DNA of 64,000 nt from Streptomyces sp. Tu6071 (GCF_000213055.1 NZ_CM001166.1:1-64000), one strand, 5' to 3'; shown: positions 1 through 9,079, counted from the first letter of the stretch. The notes: a model not told the origin generated them from the letters alone. Translations and numbers: made by a program.

Positions 1-38
1 GGCCCCGTACGAGGGGCGCGGCCCCGTACGAGGGGCGC
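1..38. repeat. 19-bp tandem repeat, two copies
   Basis: A 19-bp unit beginning GGCCCCGTACGAGGGGCGC is present twice in perfect tandem. It lies about 175 bp upstream of the helicase start and may continue beyond the window edge. No function can be assigned. The rest of the 180-bp leader contains only less GC-rich sequence that could hold the helicase promoter. Confidence 0.8.
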
Positions 39-212
39 GGCGGCGCGGGTTTCATCATACGCTGCATCAGGTGCTGATGCACTGTGTAGACTTGGGGGAA
101 TTCGGTGACACCCTGCCGCGTGTAGCTCTTCCCTGATTCGCCCTCAACGCAGCCCAATTGATGCATATGTTGAGTTGGGGATTTGGCTCGTCTGCCTCGT
201 GAGGAGATTCAA

Positions 213-2918
213 ATGTCTGTTTCCCGGGTTCCGCTGCGGAAACATCAGGTAGAGCTTATGTCGGACCTCAGGAAATGGGTCCGGGTAGCCGCCCGGGAAA
301 GCGCCCGCACGGAGCGTGGGGCGCGGGCCACGGTGGTGTCCGCTACGGGTACGGGAAAGACGATCAGCGCGGCTGCTGCGGCGTTGGAGTTGTTCCCTTC
401 GGGGCGGGTTCTCGTGATGGTGCCGACGCTGGATCTGCTGGTGCAGACGGCGCAGTCGTGGCGGGCGGTGGGGCACACGGCGCCGATGGTCGGGGTGTGC
501 TCGCTGCCCAGGGATCTGCTCCTGGAGGAGCTGCGGGTGCGGACGACGACCCACCCGATCCGGCTCGCGCTTTGGGCCGGATCGGGGCCGGTGGTCGTGC
601 TGGCGACGTACTCCTCGCTCGTGGGCGAGGACGGGCAGGGCGGACCCTTGGAGGCCGCTCTCGCCGGGGCTGGCTTGTACGGGCAGCGGATGGATGGCTT
701 CGACCTTGCGGTCGTGGACGAGGCGCACCGCACGGCGGGCAGCGCGGAGAAGGCGTGGGCGGCGATCCACGACAACGCCCGTTTTCCGGCGGCGCACCGG
801 CTGTACCTCACCGCGACCCCGCGCGTCCTGGCCCCGGCCCGTCCCGCCAGGCACGAGGGCGAGGAGGGACGCGGGGAGGCGCCGGCACTCGTGACGATGG
901 CGAATGATCCGGCGGGCGAGTACGGGGCGTGGATTCACGAACTCGGTTTGTCCGAGGCAATCGCGCGAAAAATCGTCGCGCCTTTTGAGATTGACGTTTT
1001 GGAGATTACTGATCCTGAGCCGGAATTGATGGAGGGATTGGATCGGGAGGCGCGGCGTGGGCGGCGGCTTGCGTTGCTTCAGACCGGGCTTTTGGAGCAC
1101 GCGGCCGAGCATAATATTTGCACCATGATGACGCTTCATCAGCAGGTTGAGGAGGCGGCGGCTTTCGCGGAGAAAATGCCGGAGACGGCGGCGGAGCTTT
1201 ACCGGAATGAGGTGTCGGCGGAGGATTTTGCCCTGGCCGAGGAGCTCCCGGCCTCCGAGGTGGGTGGGGGGTTCTACGAGCTGGAGCCGGGGCGTCATGT
1301 GCCGCCGTCGCGGGTGTGGTCGCGGTGGCTGTATGGGGAGCATCCTGTGGCCGAACGGCGTTCTGTGCTGCGGGAGTTCGCGAACGGGATGGACGCGGAG
1401 GGGCGGCGGGTGCACCGGGCGTTCCTCGCTTCCGTACGGGTCCTGGGTGAGGGCGTCGACATCGTCGGGGAGCGCGGGGTCGAGGCGATCTGCTTTGCCG
1501 ACGCACGCGGGTCTCAGGTGGAGATCGTGCAGAACATCGGGCGCGCGTTGCGCCAGAACCCGGATGGGCGGGCGAAGACGGCGCGGATCATCGTGCCGGT
1601 CTTCCTGCGGCCGGACGAGGACGGGGAGGGCATGGTGGCGTCGGAGGCGTACCGGCCGCTCGTCGCCGTACTCCAGGGCCTGCGCTCGCACGACGAGCAC
1701 CTGGTCGAGAAACTCATGCTGCGGGCGCGCGTACGGGCCGAGAGCGCGAGCGCGCGCAGCGCGGAGGAGGGCGGTGCGGGGCCCTCGCGGCTCCTGTCGG
1801 ACTCCGGGACGGCGGCTGCGGCCTCCGAGGGCGTCGAGGGCCAGGAGCAGGGCGAGGACGGCGCCGAGGCGGAGTCGGTGCTGCTGCGGTTCTCCTCGCC
1901 GCGCGCGGCGTCGACGGTCGCGGCGTTCCTGCGGACGCGGGTGTACCAGCCCGAGTCGCTGGTGTGGCTGGAGGGGTACGAGGCCCTGCGCGCCTGGCGG
2001 GCCGAGCAAGGGGTGAGCGGGGTGTGCGCGGTCCCGTACGACGCCGAGGTCGCCGCGGGGGCCTCGCGGCGGTACCCGGTCGGGCGGTGGACCGCCGCGC
2101 AACGCCGCGCCCGCCGCGAGGGCACCCTCAGCGCACACCGCGTCGAGCTCCTCGACGCGGAGGGCATGGTGTGGGAGCCGCGCGAGGAGGAATGGGAGCG
2201 CACGCTCGCGGGGCTTCGCTCCTACCGGACGGCGTACGGGCACCTCGCCCCCCACAGGCGCGAAACCTGGGGCGAAGACGAGGGTGAGGACGTCGTACGC
2301 GTCGGGGACCTGATGGCGAACCTCCGCCGCAAGGACGGACTCGGGAAGGACGCGAAGCGGGCCGCCGCGCGCGCCGCGCAGCTGAGGGCCGTCGATGCGG
2401 ACTGGGACTGCCCGTGGCCGCTGGACTGGCAGCGCTGCTGCCGGAAACTCGTGCTCCTGGCCGCGGACGAGCCCGGCGGGCGCCTGCCGGAGATCGCGCC
2501 CGGGGTCTGCCTGGACGGGGATGACCTCGGGGTGTGGGTCGCGCGGCAGCAGGAGCCGCGGGTGTGGGCGCGGCTCAGCACCGAGCAGCGGGCGCGGCTC
2601 GAAGCGCTCGGGCTGCGGCCCACCGAAGCGGCCCCGGGGCGGGGTGTGGAGGGCACGGGGGCGGCGGGGAGCATGAAGCGGACGGCGACGGCGCGAACGG
2701 CTTTTCAGCGGGGTGTGGCGGCGCTCGCGCAGTGGGTCGAGCGGGAAGGCGCGGGGAAACCCGTACCCCGCAAACACGTCGAGACCGTCAGCGTCGACGG
2801 CGAGGACGTCGACGTACGCCTCGGCGTATGGATCTCGAACACCAAGAGCCGGTACGACGGGCTGAGCGAGGACGAACGCGCGCAGCTCACCGCACTCGGA
2901 ATGCCCTGGGCAGGATGA
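213..2918 (+). CDS. DEAD/DEAH-box helicase with Helicase-Associated C-terminus
   Basis: Superfamily 2 helicase of about 901 residues. Walker A SATGTGKT lies near residues 43-50, the DEAH box (VVDEAH) near 167-172, motif III LTATPR near 199-204 and motif VI QNIGRALR near 438-446. The C-terminal third is charged and rich in Trp/Arg, as in Helicase-Associated repeat proteins of actinobacteria. The ATG at 213 is preferred over the in-frame TTG at 183 because GAGGAG lies 6 nt upstream of it. The protein should use ATP to move on nucleic acid; its pathway is unknown, though such helicases are common on Streptomyces mobile regions. It stands alone and ends before a strong hairpin. Confidence 0.9.
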   Translation: MSVSRVPLRKHQVELMSDLRKWVRVAARESARTERGARATVVSATGTGKTISAAAAALELFPSGRVLVMVPTLDLLVQTAQSWRAVGHTAPMVGVCSLPRDLLLEELRVRTTTHPIRLALWAGSGPVVVLATYSSLVGEDGQGGPLEAALAGAGLYGQRMDGFDLAVVDEAHRTAGSAEKAWAAIHDNARFPAAHRLYLTATPRVLAPARPARHEGEEGRGEAPALVTMANDPAGEYGAWIHELGLSEAIARKIVAPFEIDVLEITDPEPELMEGLDREARRGRRLALLQTGLLEHAAEHNICTMMTLHQQVEEAAAFAEKMPETAAELYRNEVSAEDFALAEELPASEVGGGFYELEPGRHVPPSRVWSRWLYGEHPVAERRSVLREFANGMDAEGRRVHRAFLASVRVLGEGVDIVGERGVEAICFADARGSQVEIVQNIGRALRQNPDGRAKTARIIVPVFLRPDEDGEGMVASEAYRPLVAVLQGLRSHDEHLVEKLMLRARVRAESASARSAEEGGAGPSRLLSDSGTAAAASEGVEGQEQGEDGAEAESVLLRFSSPRAASTVAAFLRTRVYQPESLVWLEGYEALRAWRAEQGVSGVCAVPYDAEVAAGASRRYPVGRWTAAQRRARREGTLSAHRVELLDAEGMVWEPREEEWERTLAGLRSYRTAYGHLAPHRRETWGEDEGEDVVRVGDLMANLRRKDGLGKDAKRAAARAAQLRAVDADWDCPWPLDWQRCCRKLVLLAADEPGGRLPEIAPGVCLDGDDLGVWVARQQEPRVWARLSTEQRARLEALGLRPTEAAPGRGVEGTGAAGSMKRTATARTAFQRGVAALAQWVEREGAGKPVPRKHVETVSVDGEDVDVRLGVWISNTKSRYDGLSEDERAQLTALGMPWAG

Positions 2919-2960
2919 CGAGCAGGCGGCGGATGCGACCAGCGTAGGAGGGGCGGGGAG

Positions 2961-2993
2961 CGGCGGCAGCCGGACCGGGCCCGGCTGCCGCCG
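2961..2993. terminator. Bidirectional hairpin terminator
   Basis: Perfect 13-bp inverted repeat (CGGCGGCAGCCGG and its complement) around a 7-nt loop. It lies between the helicase stop and the stop of the convergent winged-helix gene, beginning 1 nt after the latter. No T-tract is present, as is usual in Streptomyces. Confidence 0.75.
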
Positions 2994-2994
2994 G

Positions 2995-3243
2995 TCAGCC
3001 CAGGCGGCAGGTGCGCCAGTGCAGGCCCGTACGGACGAGGGGGCCGCTCTCCTCCAGCGCCTTCAGGTGGTGGGCGATGGTGCCGAGCGCGAGCCCGGTG
3101 ACGCGCTGGATCTGCCGTACGGACGGTCCCTGGCCGGTCTCGGCGATCGTGTCCCGTACGGCGGCGAGCACGCGGTGGCGCCCGTCCCCCGCCGTCACCT
3201 GGTCCCCCGCGAGGGCGGGGACGCGGGCGTGGGCGGGCGGCAC
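2995..3243 (-). CDS. Small LexA-type winged-helix DNA-binding protein
   Basis: 82-residue product. Residues 23-70 (HRVLAAVRDTIAETGQGPS followed by VRQIQRVTGL) match the N-terminal winged-helix DNA-binding fold of LexA, but there is no autoprotease domain. It is probably a small transcriptional regulator. The GTG start overlaps the end of the upstream ORF by 49 nt in another frame. Either the two are coupled genes, or one longer gene has been split by a frameshift; the overlap is unusually long for two intact genes. The target is unknown. Confidence 0.6.
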   Translation of the reverse strand: MPPAHARVPALAGDQVTAGDGRHRVLAAVRDTIAETGQGPSVRQIQRVTGLALGTIAHHLKALEESGPLVRTGLHWRTCRLG

Positions 3244-3407
3244 AGCAGAGCCCGGCGGGCCGTGGTGGGCGGGCCGTCGAGCAGGCGGGCGGACTGCCGG
3301 ATCAGTGCCCGGCGCAGAGGTGTCGGGGGGCGGGCGGGGCCGCCGAGGGTGAGGTCGCGGTAGGTCGCACGCCTCTCCTGGGCGAGGCGGAGCAGTTCAT
3401 CGGTCAC
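3195..3407 (-). CDS. Hypothetical 70-aa protein, possible N-terminal half of the winged-helix gene
   Basis: Begins at a GTG (MTDELLRLAQERRATYRDL) and is Arg- and Leu-rich with no recognised domain. A second in-frame GTG lies 6 nt upstream. Its 3' end overlaps the winged-helix gene in a different frame. The two together could have been one protein of about 145 residues, which would make this a frameshift relic. The upstream gap to the divergent gene at 3510 is about 100 bp and presumably carries promoters for both directions. Confidence 0.4.
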   Translation of the reverse strand: MTDELLRLAQERRATYRDLTLGGPARPPTPLRRALIRQSARLLDGPPTTARRALLCRPPTPASPPSRGTR

Positions 3408-3509
3408 CCCCACACTGGATCACGTGTTCGATTTTCTGGGCAACCGAACCCTCACAAAACGCCACATCACCACCGTGCGCGCGCTCTGGCCGGTCGTACT
3501 CTCGCTGGT

Positions 3510-3866
3510 GTGACCGATTTCCCCGACGATCTCCTCGCGGCTCAGCGCGACCTCACCGCCGTACGCGCCACCCTTTCCGCCCGCCTCGCGGCGCTGCCGC
3601 CCTCGGCCGAGCCGATGCCCGCGTGGGAGCGGCCCGACGGCTACTGGGCGGGCGCCCGTACGCACCCGGCCTCCCCGGGGTGGAGCGAGGAGGAGCGCGA
3701 GGAGGTCGCCGCGCTCCGCGAGCGGGAGCGGGATCTGGCCGGGGTGATCGTGACGCACGAGCTGTGGGCGAGCGTGCCGGCCGGGGAGCGGATGCGGGCC
3801 CGCGACGCACTCAAGCACGCCCACGAGGCCCCGGCCGCAGCCGGGGCGGCGGGGGCGCGGGGCTGA
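3510..3866 (+). CDS. Conserved hypothetical protein, 118 aa
   Basis: Starts with GTG (MTDFPDDLLAAQRDLTAVR). The product is mostly helical and charged, with a likely coiled-coil stretch (WSEEEREEVAALRERERDL) near residues 58-76. No catalytic motif is visible and the function is unknown. The stop lies 2 nt before the GTG of the next gene, so the two form an operon. Codon use is strongly GC3-biased, supporting a real gene. Confidence 0.7.
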   Translation: MTDFPDDLLAAQRDLTAVRATLSARLAALPPSAEPMPAWERPDGYWAGARTHPASPGWSEEEREEVAALRERERDLAGVIVTHELWASVPAGERMRARDALKHAHEAPAAAGAAGARG

Positions 3867-3868
3867 GC

Positions 3869-4357
3869 GTGCCGGGCAGCGAAGCGGGCGAGGGCGGGGC
3901 GCCGGGGGTGTGGGTGGTGCTCGTGGACGGCCAGGAGGTGCGGGGGCGGCTCCTGGCGCGGCGCCAGCTGGCGGACGGGTGGCGCTACCGGGTCGCGCTC
4001 CCGCTCTACCGCAACCTCGGCGGGGAGGGCCTGGAGGTCGAGGCGGCGCAGTACGAGGTGTGGGTACGCGCGCCCGAGCACGTACGGCCCGTCGAGGATG
4101 TCGACTACACGGGCGTGCCGACCACGGCGCTCCCGGCGCCCTCGCTCGTGGACGTGGCGCTCGGCCCGCGCAGGCCCGCCGGGTGGGTGCTCGCGAAGAG
4201 CGGCGGCGGGCGCCGCGGGCCCTCCCACGCGGTGCTGCACACCGTCGACTGCACCGAAGCCCCGCCCGGCCTTCCGGTCCTGCGGGTGCGCGTCCGACCC
4301 GCAGCCTTTCTGAGCGGGGGCTGCGGGTCGAAAAAGGCGGGCCTCAGGCGGCAATGA
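3869..4357 (+). CDS. Hypothetical protein, C-terminally truncated first copy of a duplicated gene
   Basis: GTG start (MPGSEAGEGGAPGVWVVLVD). Residues from about 9 onward are encoded by a segment repeated at 9080-9473. In that second copy the reading continues into a Cys-containing tail (ACALCGAAAEL). Here the homology stops after GLPVLRV and the frame runs about 20 foreign residues through a hairpin to a stop. The original C-terminus has therefore been lost. The function is unknown. The last 14 nt overlap the convergent dehydrogenase gene. Confidence 0.6.
   Translation: MPGSEAGEGGAPGVWVVLVDGQEVRGRLLARRQLADGWRYRVALPLYRNLGGEGLEVEAAQYEVWVRAPEHVRPVEDVDYTGVPTTALPAPSLVDVALGPRRPAGWVLAKSGGGRRGPSHAVLHTVDCTEAPPGLPVLRVRVRPAAFLSGGCGSKKAGLRRQ
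3894..4288. repeat. Left copy of a 395-bp direct repeat
   Basis: Nearly identical to 9080-9473; the second copy lacks one base near 9128 and has scattered substitutions. The repeats flank about 4.8 kb carrying four oxidoreductase/stress genes and a probable transposase relic. The left copy keeps the 5' end of the duplicated gene and the right copy keeps its 3' end. Confidence 0.9.
4295..4330 (-). terminator. Hairpin downstream of formaldehyde dehydrogenase gene
   Basis: Perfect 12-bp inverted repeat (CGACCCGCAGCC and its complement) with a 12-nt loop, 14 nt past the stop of the minus-strand dehydrogenase gene. It lies just inside the junction of the left direct repeat, so it may have arrived with the cassette. 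Confidence 0.7.
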
Positions 4358-5537
4358 GGCCGTGGGGATCGATGATGAACTTCTCGGACACGCCGGTGTC
4401 GAAGGTCGCGTAGGCGTCAGGGGCGTCGTCGAGGCTGATCACCTTCGTGTTGAGCATCGCGCTCAAGTAGGGCATGCGGTCCCACAGAATCGCCATCATC
4501 AGCTCACGGTTGTAGTGCATGATCGGTGCCTGCCCGGCGGCGAGCCGCGGCGACTTGATCCAGGCCTTGCCGAAGTCGATCGGGTACGTTCCCTGCTGCT
4601 CGGCCTTCGACTTCGCGAGCGGGTCGGGACCGTAGACGCCGATGACTCCGGTGGCTCCGCCCGCGCGGGTGGCGTCGAGCACCTGGTTGAGGGCGTGGGC
4701 CGGGTCCATGTCCTCTGCCTCGCGGCCGATGCCGTGTGCCTCGGTGCCGACGTAGTCGACTGCGCAGTCGACCATGGGTTCGCCCAGGATGGCCTCGATC
4801 TGGTCGGTGAGCGCTGCGTCCTGGCTCAGGTCGATCGTCTCGCAGCCGTTCTTCTTCATCAGCTCCAGGCGGTCCTTGTGGTAGTCGCCGACGATGATGC
4901 AGGACGCCCCGAGGAGCCGCGCCGCTGCTGCGCCGCAGCGGCCGACCGGGCCGGCGCCGGCGATGTACACGGTGGAGCCCGGTTTGGCGCCGGCCTCCAT
5001 GAGGCCGTGGAACGCGGTGGGCAGGATGTCCGAGAGCAGCGCCAGGTCACGGATCTTCGCCATGGCCTGGTCCCTGTCCGGGAAGCGCAGGAGCTGGAAG
5101 TCGGCATAAGGGACGAACAAGTACTCGGCCTGTCCACCGGTCCAGTCGCCCAGGTTGAAGCCGTACGCTCCGCAGGACACCTCAGGGTTCGTGGTCTCGC
5201 AGACGTCGGTCCGGCGGGCCCGGCAGTTGCGGCATCGGCCGCAGGCGACGTTGAAGGGGACGGAGACGAGGTCGCCCTCGCTGAGGAACTCGACGTCGGG
5301 GCCGACCTCGATGACCTCCCCGGTCATTTCGTGGCCCATCACCATACCCTGGGGCACCGGGAAGGACCCACGGTAGATGTGCAGATCGCTCCCGCAGATG
5401 TTGGTGGCGACGATCCTGAGGATGACGCCGTGCGGGGCTTTCTTCCCGTTCGGCATCTGAAGCTTCGGGAAATCCAGAGACTCGACGCGCATCTCCTTCG
5501 GGTTCTGGAAGGTGACGGCGCGGTTGCTACTTGCCAT
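4344..5537 (-). CDS. fdhA: Zinc-dependent, glutathione-independent formaldehyde dehydrogenase
   Basis: 397-residue medium-chain dehydrogenase. Catalytic zinc ligands are visible at C48 (NICGSD) and H69-E70 (GHEMTGEV). The structural zinc cysteines are C99, C102, C105 and C113 (CGRCRNCRARRTDVC). The Rossmann motif GAGPVGRCGA begins near 194. The family is typified by Pseudomonas formaldehyde dehydrogenase, which oxidises formaldehyde with tightly bound NAD without added thiol. ATG 5537 was chosen over upstream in-frame codons because GAGGAG lies just before it. It is followed on the same strand, after the DJ-1 gene, by a decayed relative at 6288-6403. Role inferred: aldehyde detoxification. 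Confidence 0.88.
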   Translation of the reverse strand: MASSNRAVTFQNPKEMRVESLDFPKLQMPNGKKAPHGVILRIVATNICGSDLHIYRGSFPVPQGMVMGHEMTGEVIEVGPDVEFLSEGDLVSVPFNVACGRCRNCRARRTDVCETTNPEVSCGAYGFNLGDWTGGQAEYLFVPYADFQLLRFPDRDQAMAKIRDLALLSDILPTAFHGLMEAGAKPGSTVYIAGAGPVGRCGAAAARLLGASCIIVGDYHKDRLELMKKNGCETIDLSQDAALTDQIEAILGEPMVDCAVDYVGTEAHGIGREAEDMDPAHALNQVLDATRAGGATGVIGVYGPDPLAKSKAEQQGTYPIDFGKAWIKSPRLAAGQAPIMHYNRELMMAILWDRMPYLSAMLNTKVISLDDAPDAYATFDTGVSEKFIIDPHGLIAA

Positions 5538-5616
5538 GACGATCTCCTCTGCTGTTCCAACGGGCTCGGCCGTGGGAGTGCCGGATGTCCTGTGATTGGC
5601 TTGTGACATCTCCCGG

Positions 5617-6174
5617 TCAGGTGGGTTGCGGTGCGTTGGCGAAGCGTTCGACGATCGCCTTGCAGAAGGCAGAGAGGTCCTGCGGGCCGCGGCTGGAGAT
5701 CAGCTGGCGGTCAATTACGACCTCCTCGTCGACGACCTCGGCGCCGGCGTTGCGCAGGTCAGTCCGAATGCTGGGCCAAGAGGTGAGGCGGCGACCGTGC
5801 AGCACGTCAGCCTCGGCCAGGGTCCAGGGTCCGTGGCAGATGGTGGCAACGGGCTTCCCTGTCTCCACGAACCCCCTCACGAAGGCGACGGCGTCGGGGT
5901 CGGCGCGCAGCTGGTCGGGGTTCATGGTGCCGCCGGGCAGCAGGAGCGCGTCGTAGTCACCCATCCGGGCGTCGGCGACCTTCTTGTCCACGGTGAAGGT
6001 TCCGGCCGGCTCGATGTCCATCTGGCGCGCGTTGATTTCGCCGGTGTGGAGGGACAGGAGTTCAGCCTGCGCTCCAGCACCCAGCAGTGCGCCGAGAGGT
6101 TCTTCGAGCTCGACGCGCTCAACGCCGTCCGTGGCCAGGATTGCGATCTTCCTGCCGTGCAAGTCGTTGGTCAT
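5617..6174 (-). CDS. DJ-1/PfpI family protein (stress protease or glyoxalase-like)
   Basis: 185-residue protein with the DJ-1/PfpI fold. The nucleophile elbow ATICHGPW places the reactive Cys at 113 and His at 114. An acidic partner lies in VERVELEEP (about E22), and the loop ALLLPGGTMNPDQLR is typical of the PfpI/YhbO subgroup. Members act as stress-induced deglycase, glyoxalase or chaperone-like proteins; which activity applies cannot be decided from sequence. The gene lies upstream of fdhA on the same strand, 79 nt apart, so the two are probably co-transcribed as an electrophile-stress unit. Confidence 0.88.
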   Translation of the reverse strand: MTNDLHGRKIAILATDGVERVELEEPLGALLGAGAQAELLSLHTGEINARQMDIEPAGTFTVDKKVADARMGDYDALLLPGGTMNPDQLRADPDAVAFVRGFVETGKPVATICHGPWTLAEADVLHGRRLTSWPSIRTDLRNAGAEVVDEEVVIDRQLISSRGPQDLSAFCKAIVERFANAPQPT

Positions 6175-6287
6175 GGTGCGTAGTTCCTTCCGATGATCAG
6201 TGGGACCGGTTCGGTACGTTCTGCGCCGCTCAGCTGCCGTCGATGAGGGAGGAGGACCTTGGCCCGACTGCCCTCTCGGTGGCCGAA

Positions 6288-6403
6288 GGTGCTGGGAGGC
6301 TCGGTGCTCGGTCCAGCGACAGCTCCTGGAAAACGATCCAGGCCAGCTTGGCTTTACCCTGCGCGATCAGGGCCCACAGCTGCCGGTTGTACGCCTTGAC
6401 GTT
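6288..6403 (-). pseudogene. Remnant of a zinc alcohol/formaldehyde dehydrogenase C-terminus
   Basis: About 38 codons reading NVKAYNRQLWALIAQGKAK and then ELSLDRAP resemble the last part of glutathione-independent formaldehyde dehydrogenases, where a lysine-rich helix precedes a SLDEAP-like turn. The flanking sequence in the same frame is unrelated and there is no start, cofactor domain or zinc site. It is a second, broken dehydrogenase next to fdhA. The 425 bp between here and 6828 hold no gene that I can support. Confidence 0.55.
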
Positions 6404-6828
6404 GGCCGGGCCGGTCCCCGCAGTCGTGCGGGCGCGTCCCCGGGGGACGGAGTACCGCACGAAGAGATCTTCTCCTGCTGCCCCACCTCCGCAAGACATA
6501 TCAGAAGGGTTGAATCTTTGTGCTTGGCTGGTGGCGCGGCGGAAACCCGGAGGCGCTGAGGCATGATCGGCCTACGCCAAACCGCTACCGTCACTTGGTC
6601 GTCGGCTCCTCGTCGCACATCGCAAGGCGCGATGCCCGCGGGTACGCACTTCGACGTCGTCGTCCTGGCGCGAGTTCGGCGGGTACGCGGCCGTGCGGGC
6701 CTCCCCCTCTGGGCCGGCGCACCGCCGTCGAGGCCAAGTCCCGGGGGAGAGTGGGGTTGACGATCGTCTGTGGGCCCGACCTCATGGCCGCTGGGCTGAT
6801 CCACGCCGTCCCTCGGGCAGAACCTGCT

Positions 6829-7137
6829 CTACGCGGGCTGCTTCTCCACGACGACATCGAGTTGCTCGATTGTGGGCTCCTCGAAGAGCTCACCCGTCTT
6901 CTCGCCGAGCGCTTTGGCGACCGCACCCGACAGATGCGTCTGACGTCCCTCATCGTCGGGAAAGGCATCGAAGATCCCGAACGACGATGGTCCGAACTGG
7001 ATTCCGATCCACCTGACGGTCTTGGGCTCCCCCATGACGACCGACAGCGCCTGGTTCAAGAAGTCGCGGACGTCGTCTTCCCTGCCGGGCAGCGCTTCGA
7101 GGCGCACCAGAACCGCTTTGCTGACCTGCGTTGTCAT
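6829..7137 (-). CDS. Antibiotic biosynthesis monooxygenase (ABM) domain protein
   Basis: 102 residues forming one ABM-type ferredoxin-like domain: the strand KAVLVRLEALPGREDDVRDF, a central segment WIGIQFGPSSFGIFDAFPDD, and an end IEQLDVVVEKQPA. Such proteins are dimeric and either oxidise quinols and aromatic substrates without a cofactor or act as stress-related dimers. The substrate is unknown. It is monocistronic inside the repeat-flanked cassette. The 500 bp upstream (7138-7670) contain no supported gene. Confidence 0.8.
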   Translation of the reverse strand: MTTQVSKAVLVRLEALPGREDDVRDFLNQALSVVMGEPKTVRWIGIQFGPSSFGIFDAFPDDEGRQTHLSGAVAKALGEKTGELFEEPTIEQLDVVVEKQPA

Positions 7138-7671
7138 GTCGGGGCTCCTCTGCCTCTACTCGGTTCGCATTGTCAATGACCGGAACGCCGCTACGCCCGA
7201 TGCGCCGACCCATCTGCCACTGCTCGCCGATCACCCCTACCGCTTGACGCTTTGACTGTCGCGGTGTAGGAGATACTGCTGACGAAGATGCTCATCCAGC
7301 CCCTGTTGGTGACCTGGACGCCGTGGAGATTCCTCACCGGACTGTCGAAGAATGCGCCGTGAAGGCACTGATCGCCGCCGTGGAACCGTTTGACCTGTCT
7401 ACCGTCACCCGGGGTCGCATCACGCGCAAACGCAGTCTGCCGGCGACCGGCGTCCGATTAGCGGACCAAGTGGTGCCTCTTCGGATAATCCGCTCAAGAC
7501 CGCCCCGACCCCGAACAGGGCTTGATCAGGTTCCGTGGGGTTCAGGTTAGAGGTGATGCCCAGATCGGGAGCGCTCGTCCCGGGTCATCACGATGACTCG
7601 GGCAGTCTTGGCGACGACGAGGCCCGGCCTAACAGCGGCCTGACCGAAGCCGACCGCAGCCGGATCCTGTT

Positions 7672-7950
7672 CTCACAGCGGGGCGGAGTCCGCGCCCAGC
7701 CTCGTGCCGTCCGCCTCGGGCTGGATACCGAGCGCATGTGTGCAGTACTCCCGAACCGTTCGATGGACTCGGTCAGATAGGGCGAGATGCTCGATAGGTC
7801 CTCCGGCTCGACAGGTTCTCCGGCTCGACCGGCCAGGGCTCCCCCAGCAGCTGGCGGACGATCTCGGCGATATCCCGGGCGTTGTGGAGAATGAGCGCTT
7901 TTTGCCGGAACAGTACGATGGTGTCTGCCGGCACCGATGAGGTCGGGCCA
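7672..7950 (-). pseudogene. Probable Tn3-family transposase C-terminal remnant, frameshifted
   Basis: In consecutive frames the minus strand reads ILHNARDIAEIVRQLLGE, then EPEDLSSISPYLTESIERFG, then EYCTHALGIQPEAD. Joined, these resemble the C-terminal end of Tn3-family transposases of actinobacteria. The first break coincides with a local duplication of TCCGGCTCGAC near 7800-7830, and a second single-base slip lies near 7756. There is no upstream transposase core. The assignment rests on recalled family sequence and needs a search. Confidence 0.5.
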
Positions 7951-7993
7951 CCCGACTCCGGGTGGAGCCCGGTCGGGCACGCGCCAGGGGGCG

Positions 7994-8827
7994 TCACAGC
8001 ATCTCCAGCGGGCGTTTGCTCTTCGGGGGCGGGAACGCCCGGTCCAGCATCGCGAGGTCCTCGGCGGTCAGGTCCACCTCCAGAGCTGTTCTGTTCTCCT
8101 CGACGTGCGCGCGGGAGGACGCCTTCGGGATGGCAATGACGTCCTCGTGCCGCAGGACCCAGGCCAGGGCGATCTGCGCGGGCGTCGCACCGTGGGCGGC
8201 TGCCACGTCCCGCAGCGCCGTGTGGCGGAGCAGTCGGCCCTGCTCGACCGGCGAGTACGCCATCACGGGGATCGATAGTTCACGACACCTGGGCAGCAGA
8301 CCGTACTCAGGCCCTCGACGGCTGAGGTTGTACAGCACCTGATCGGTCTGCGGCCCGGCTCCAGGCGGCAGGTCCGCGAGATCATCCACGTCCAGGTTGC
8401 TCACACCCCAGGAGCGGATGGCACCCTCCCGCACCAAGGCCTCGAACGCCTCAACCGTCTCCTCCAGCTGCACGGCTCCACGCCAGTGCAGCAGATACAG
8501 ATCGATCCGGTCCGTGCGCAGACGGCGCAGGCTCCCCCGGCAGGCCTCGGCCACTCCGCGGGCGTCCGCATGGGAGGGAAGCACCTTGCTGACCAAGAAG
8601 ACCTCGTCCCGCCGTCCGGCCACCGCCTCGGCGACCACCTCCTCCGCCGCGCCGTCCCCGTACATCTCGGCGGTGTCGACAAGAGTCATCCCCAGGTCCA
8701 GCCCGGCACGCAAGGCCGACACCTCGGCCGCGCGGCGCCCGGGATTCTCCCCCATCCCCCAGGTACCTTGACCGAGCGCCGTGACCGCAACCCCACAAGG
8801 AAGGCTGACCGCCCGCGGATCCGCCAT
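7994..8827 (-). CDS. Aldo/keto reductase
   Basis: 277-residue (beta/alpha)8 aldo/keto reductase. The catalytic tetrad is intact: D51 and Y56 (VDTAEMYGDG), K81 (FLVSKVLP) and H114 (YLLHWRG). The NADP-binding end VIAIPKASSRAHVEEN is also recognisable. The enzyme should reduce aldehydes or ketones with NADPH. The ATG at 8827 is preceded by a good Shine-Dalgarno (AGGAGGAA). A 15-bp palindrome lies 53 nt upstream. Together with fdhA and DJ-1 it gives the cassette an aldehyde-detoxification theme (inference). Confidence 0.9.
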   Translation of the reverse strand: MADPRAVSLPCGVAVTALGQGTWGMGENPGRRAAEVSALRAGLDLGMTLVDTAEMYGDGAAEEVVAEAVAGRRDEVFLVSKVLPSHADARGVAEACRGSLRRLRTDRIDLYLLHWRGAVQLEETVEAFEALVREGAIRSWGVSNLDVDDLADLPPGAGPQTDQVLYNLSRRGPEYGLLPRCRELSIPVMAYSPVEQGRLLRHTALRDVAAAHGATPAQIALAWVLRHEDVIAIPKASSRAHVEENRTALEVDLTAEDLAMLDRAFPPPKSKRPLEML

Positions 8828-8879
8828 AACTTCCTCCTGGATGTAACGGTGGCCAAGGCTTTGGACCACCAAGTCCACT

Positions 8880-8894
8880 CCGATCTCAGATCGG
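8880..8894. promoter_or_regulatory. Palindromic candidate operator upstream of aldo/keto reductase
   Basis: CCGATCTCAGATCGG is a perfect odd palindrome (7-bp arms) 53 nt upstream of the reductase ATG. It is followed by two GGAATGGAAT direct repeats. The position suits a repressor or activator site; no regulator gene is adjacent. Confidence 0.45.
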
Positions 8895-9079
8895 AATGGA
8901 ATCCTCTCAGACAGGAATGGAATGCTCCTGCGGCGCGCCCCCAGGATTCCCCGTGCGGCCCATAGTTGATCCAGCGAGAGTCGTCCGCGTCGCGCTGCCG
9001 CACTGATGTGATCGGGATCTTCCCGAATGGCACCGCGATCACCGATGCTTCCCCCGGCCCGGGCCTGACGACCGGCCTA

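Noticed and set aside
144..2777. Long minus-strand open frame opposite the helicase (877 codons)
   Set aside because: Its composition (Arg/Pro/His-rich, no domains) is that of an antisense shadow in GC-rich DNA; the helicase motifs and codon bias are on the plus strand.
7323..7550. 75-codon plus-strand ORF in the cassette
   Set aside because: No ribosome site, no domain and mixed composition; it may be a relic but cannot be supported.
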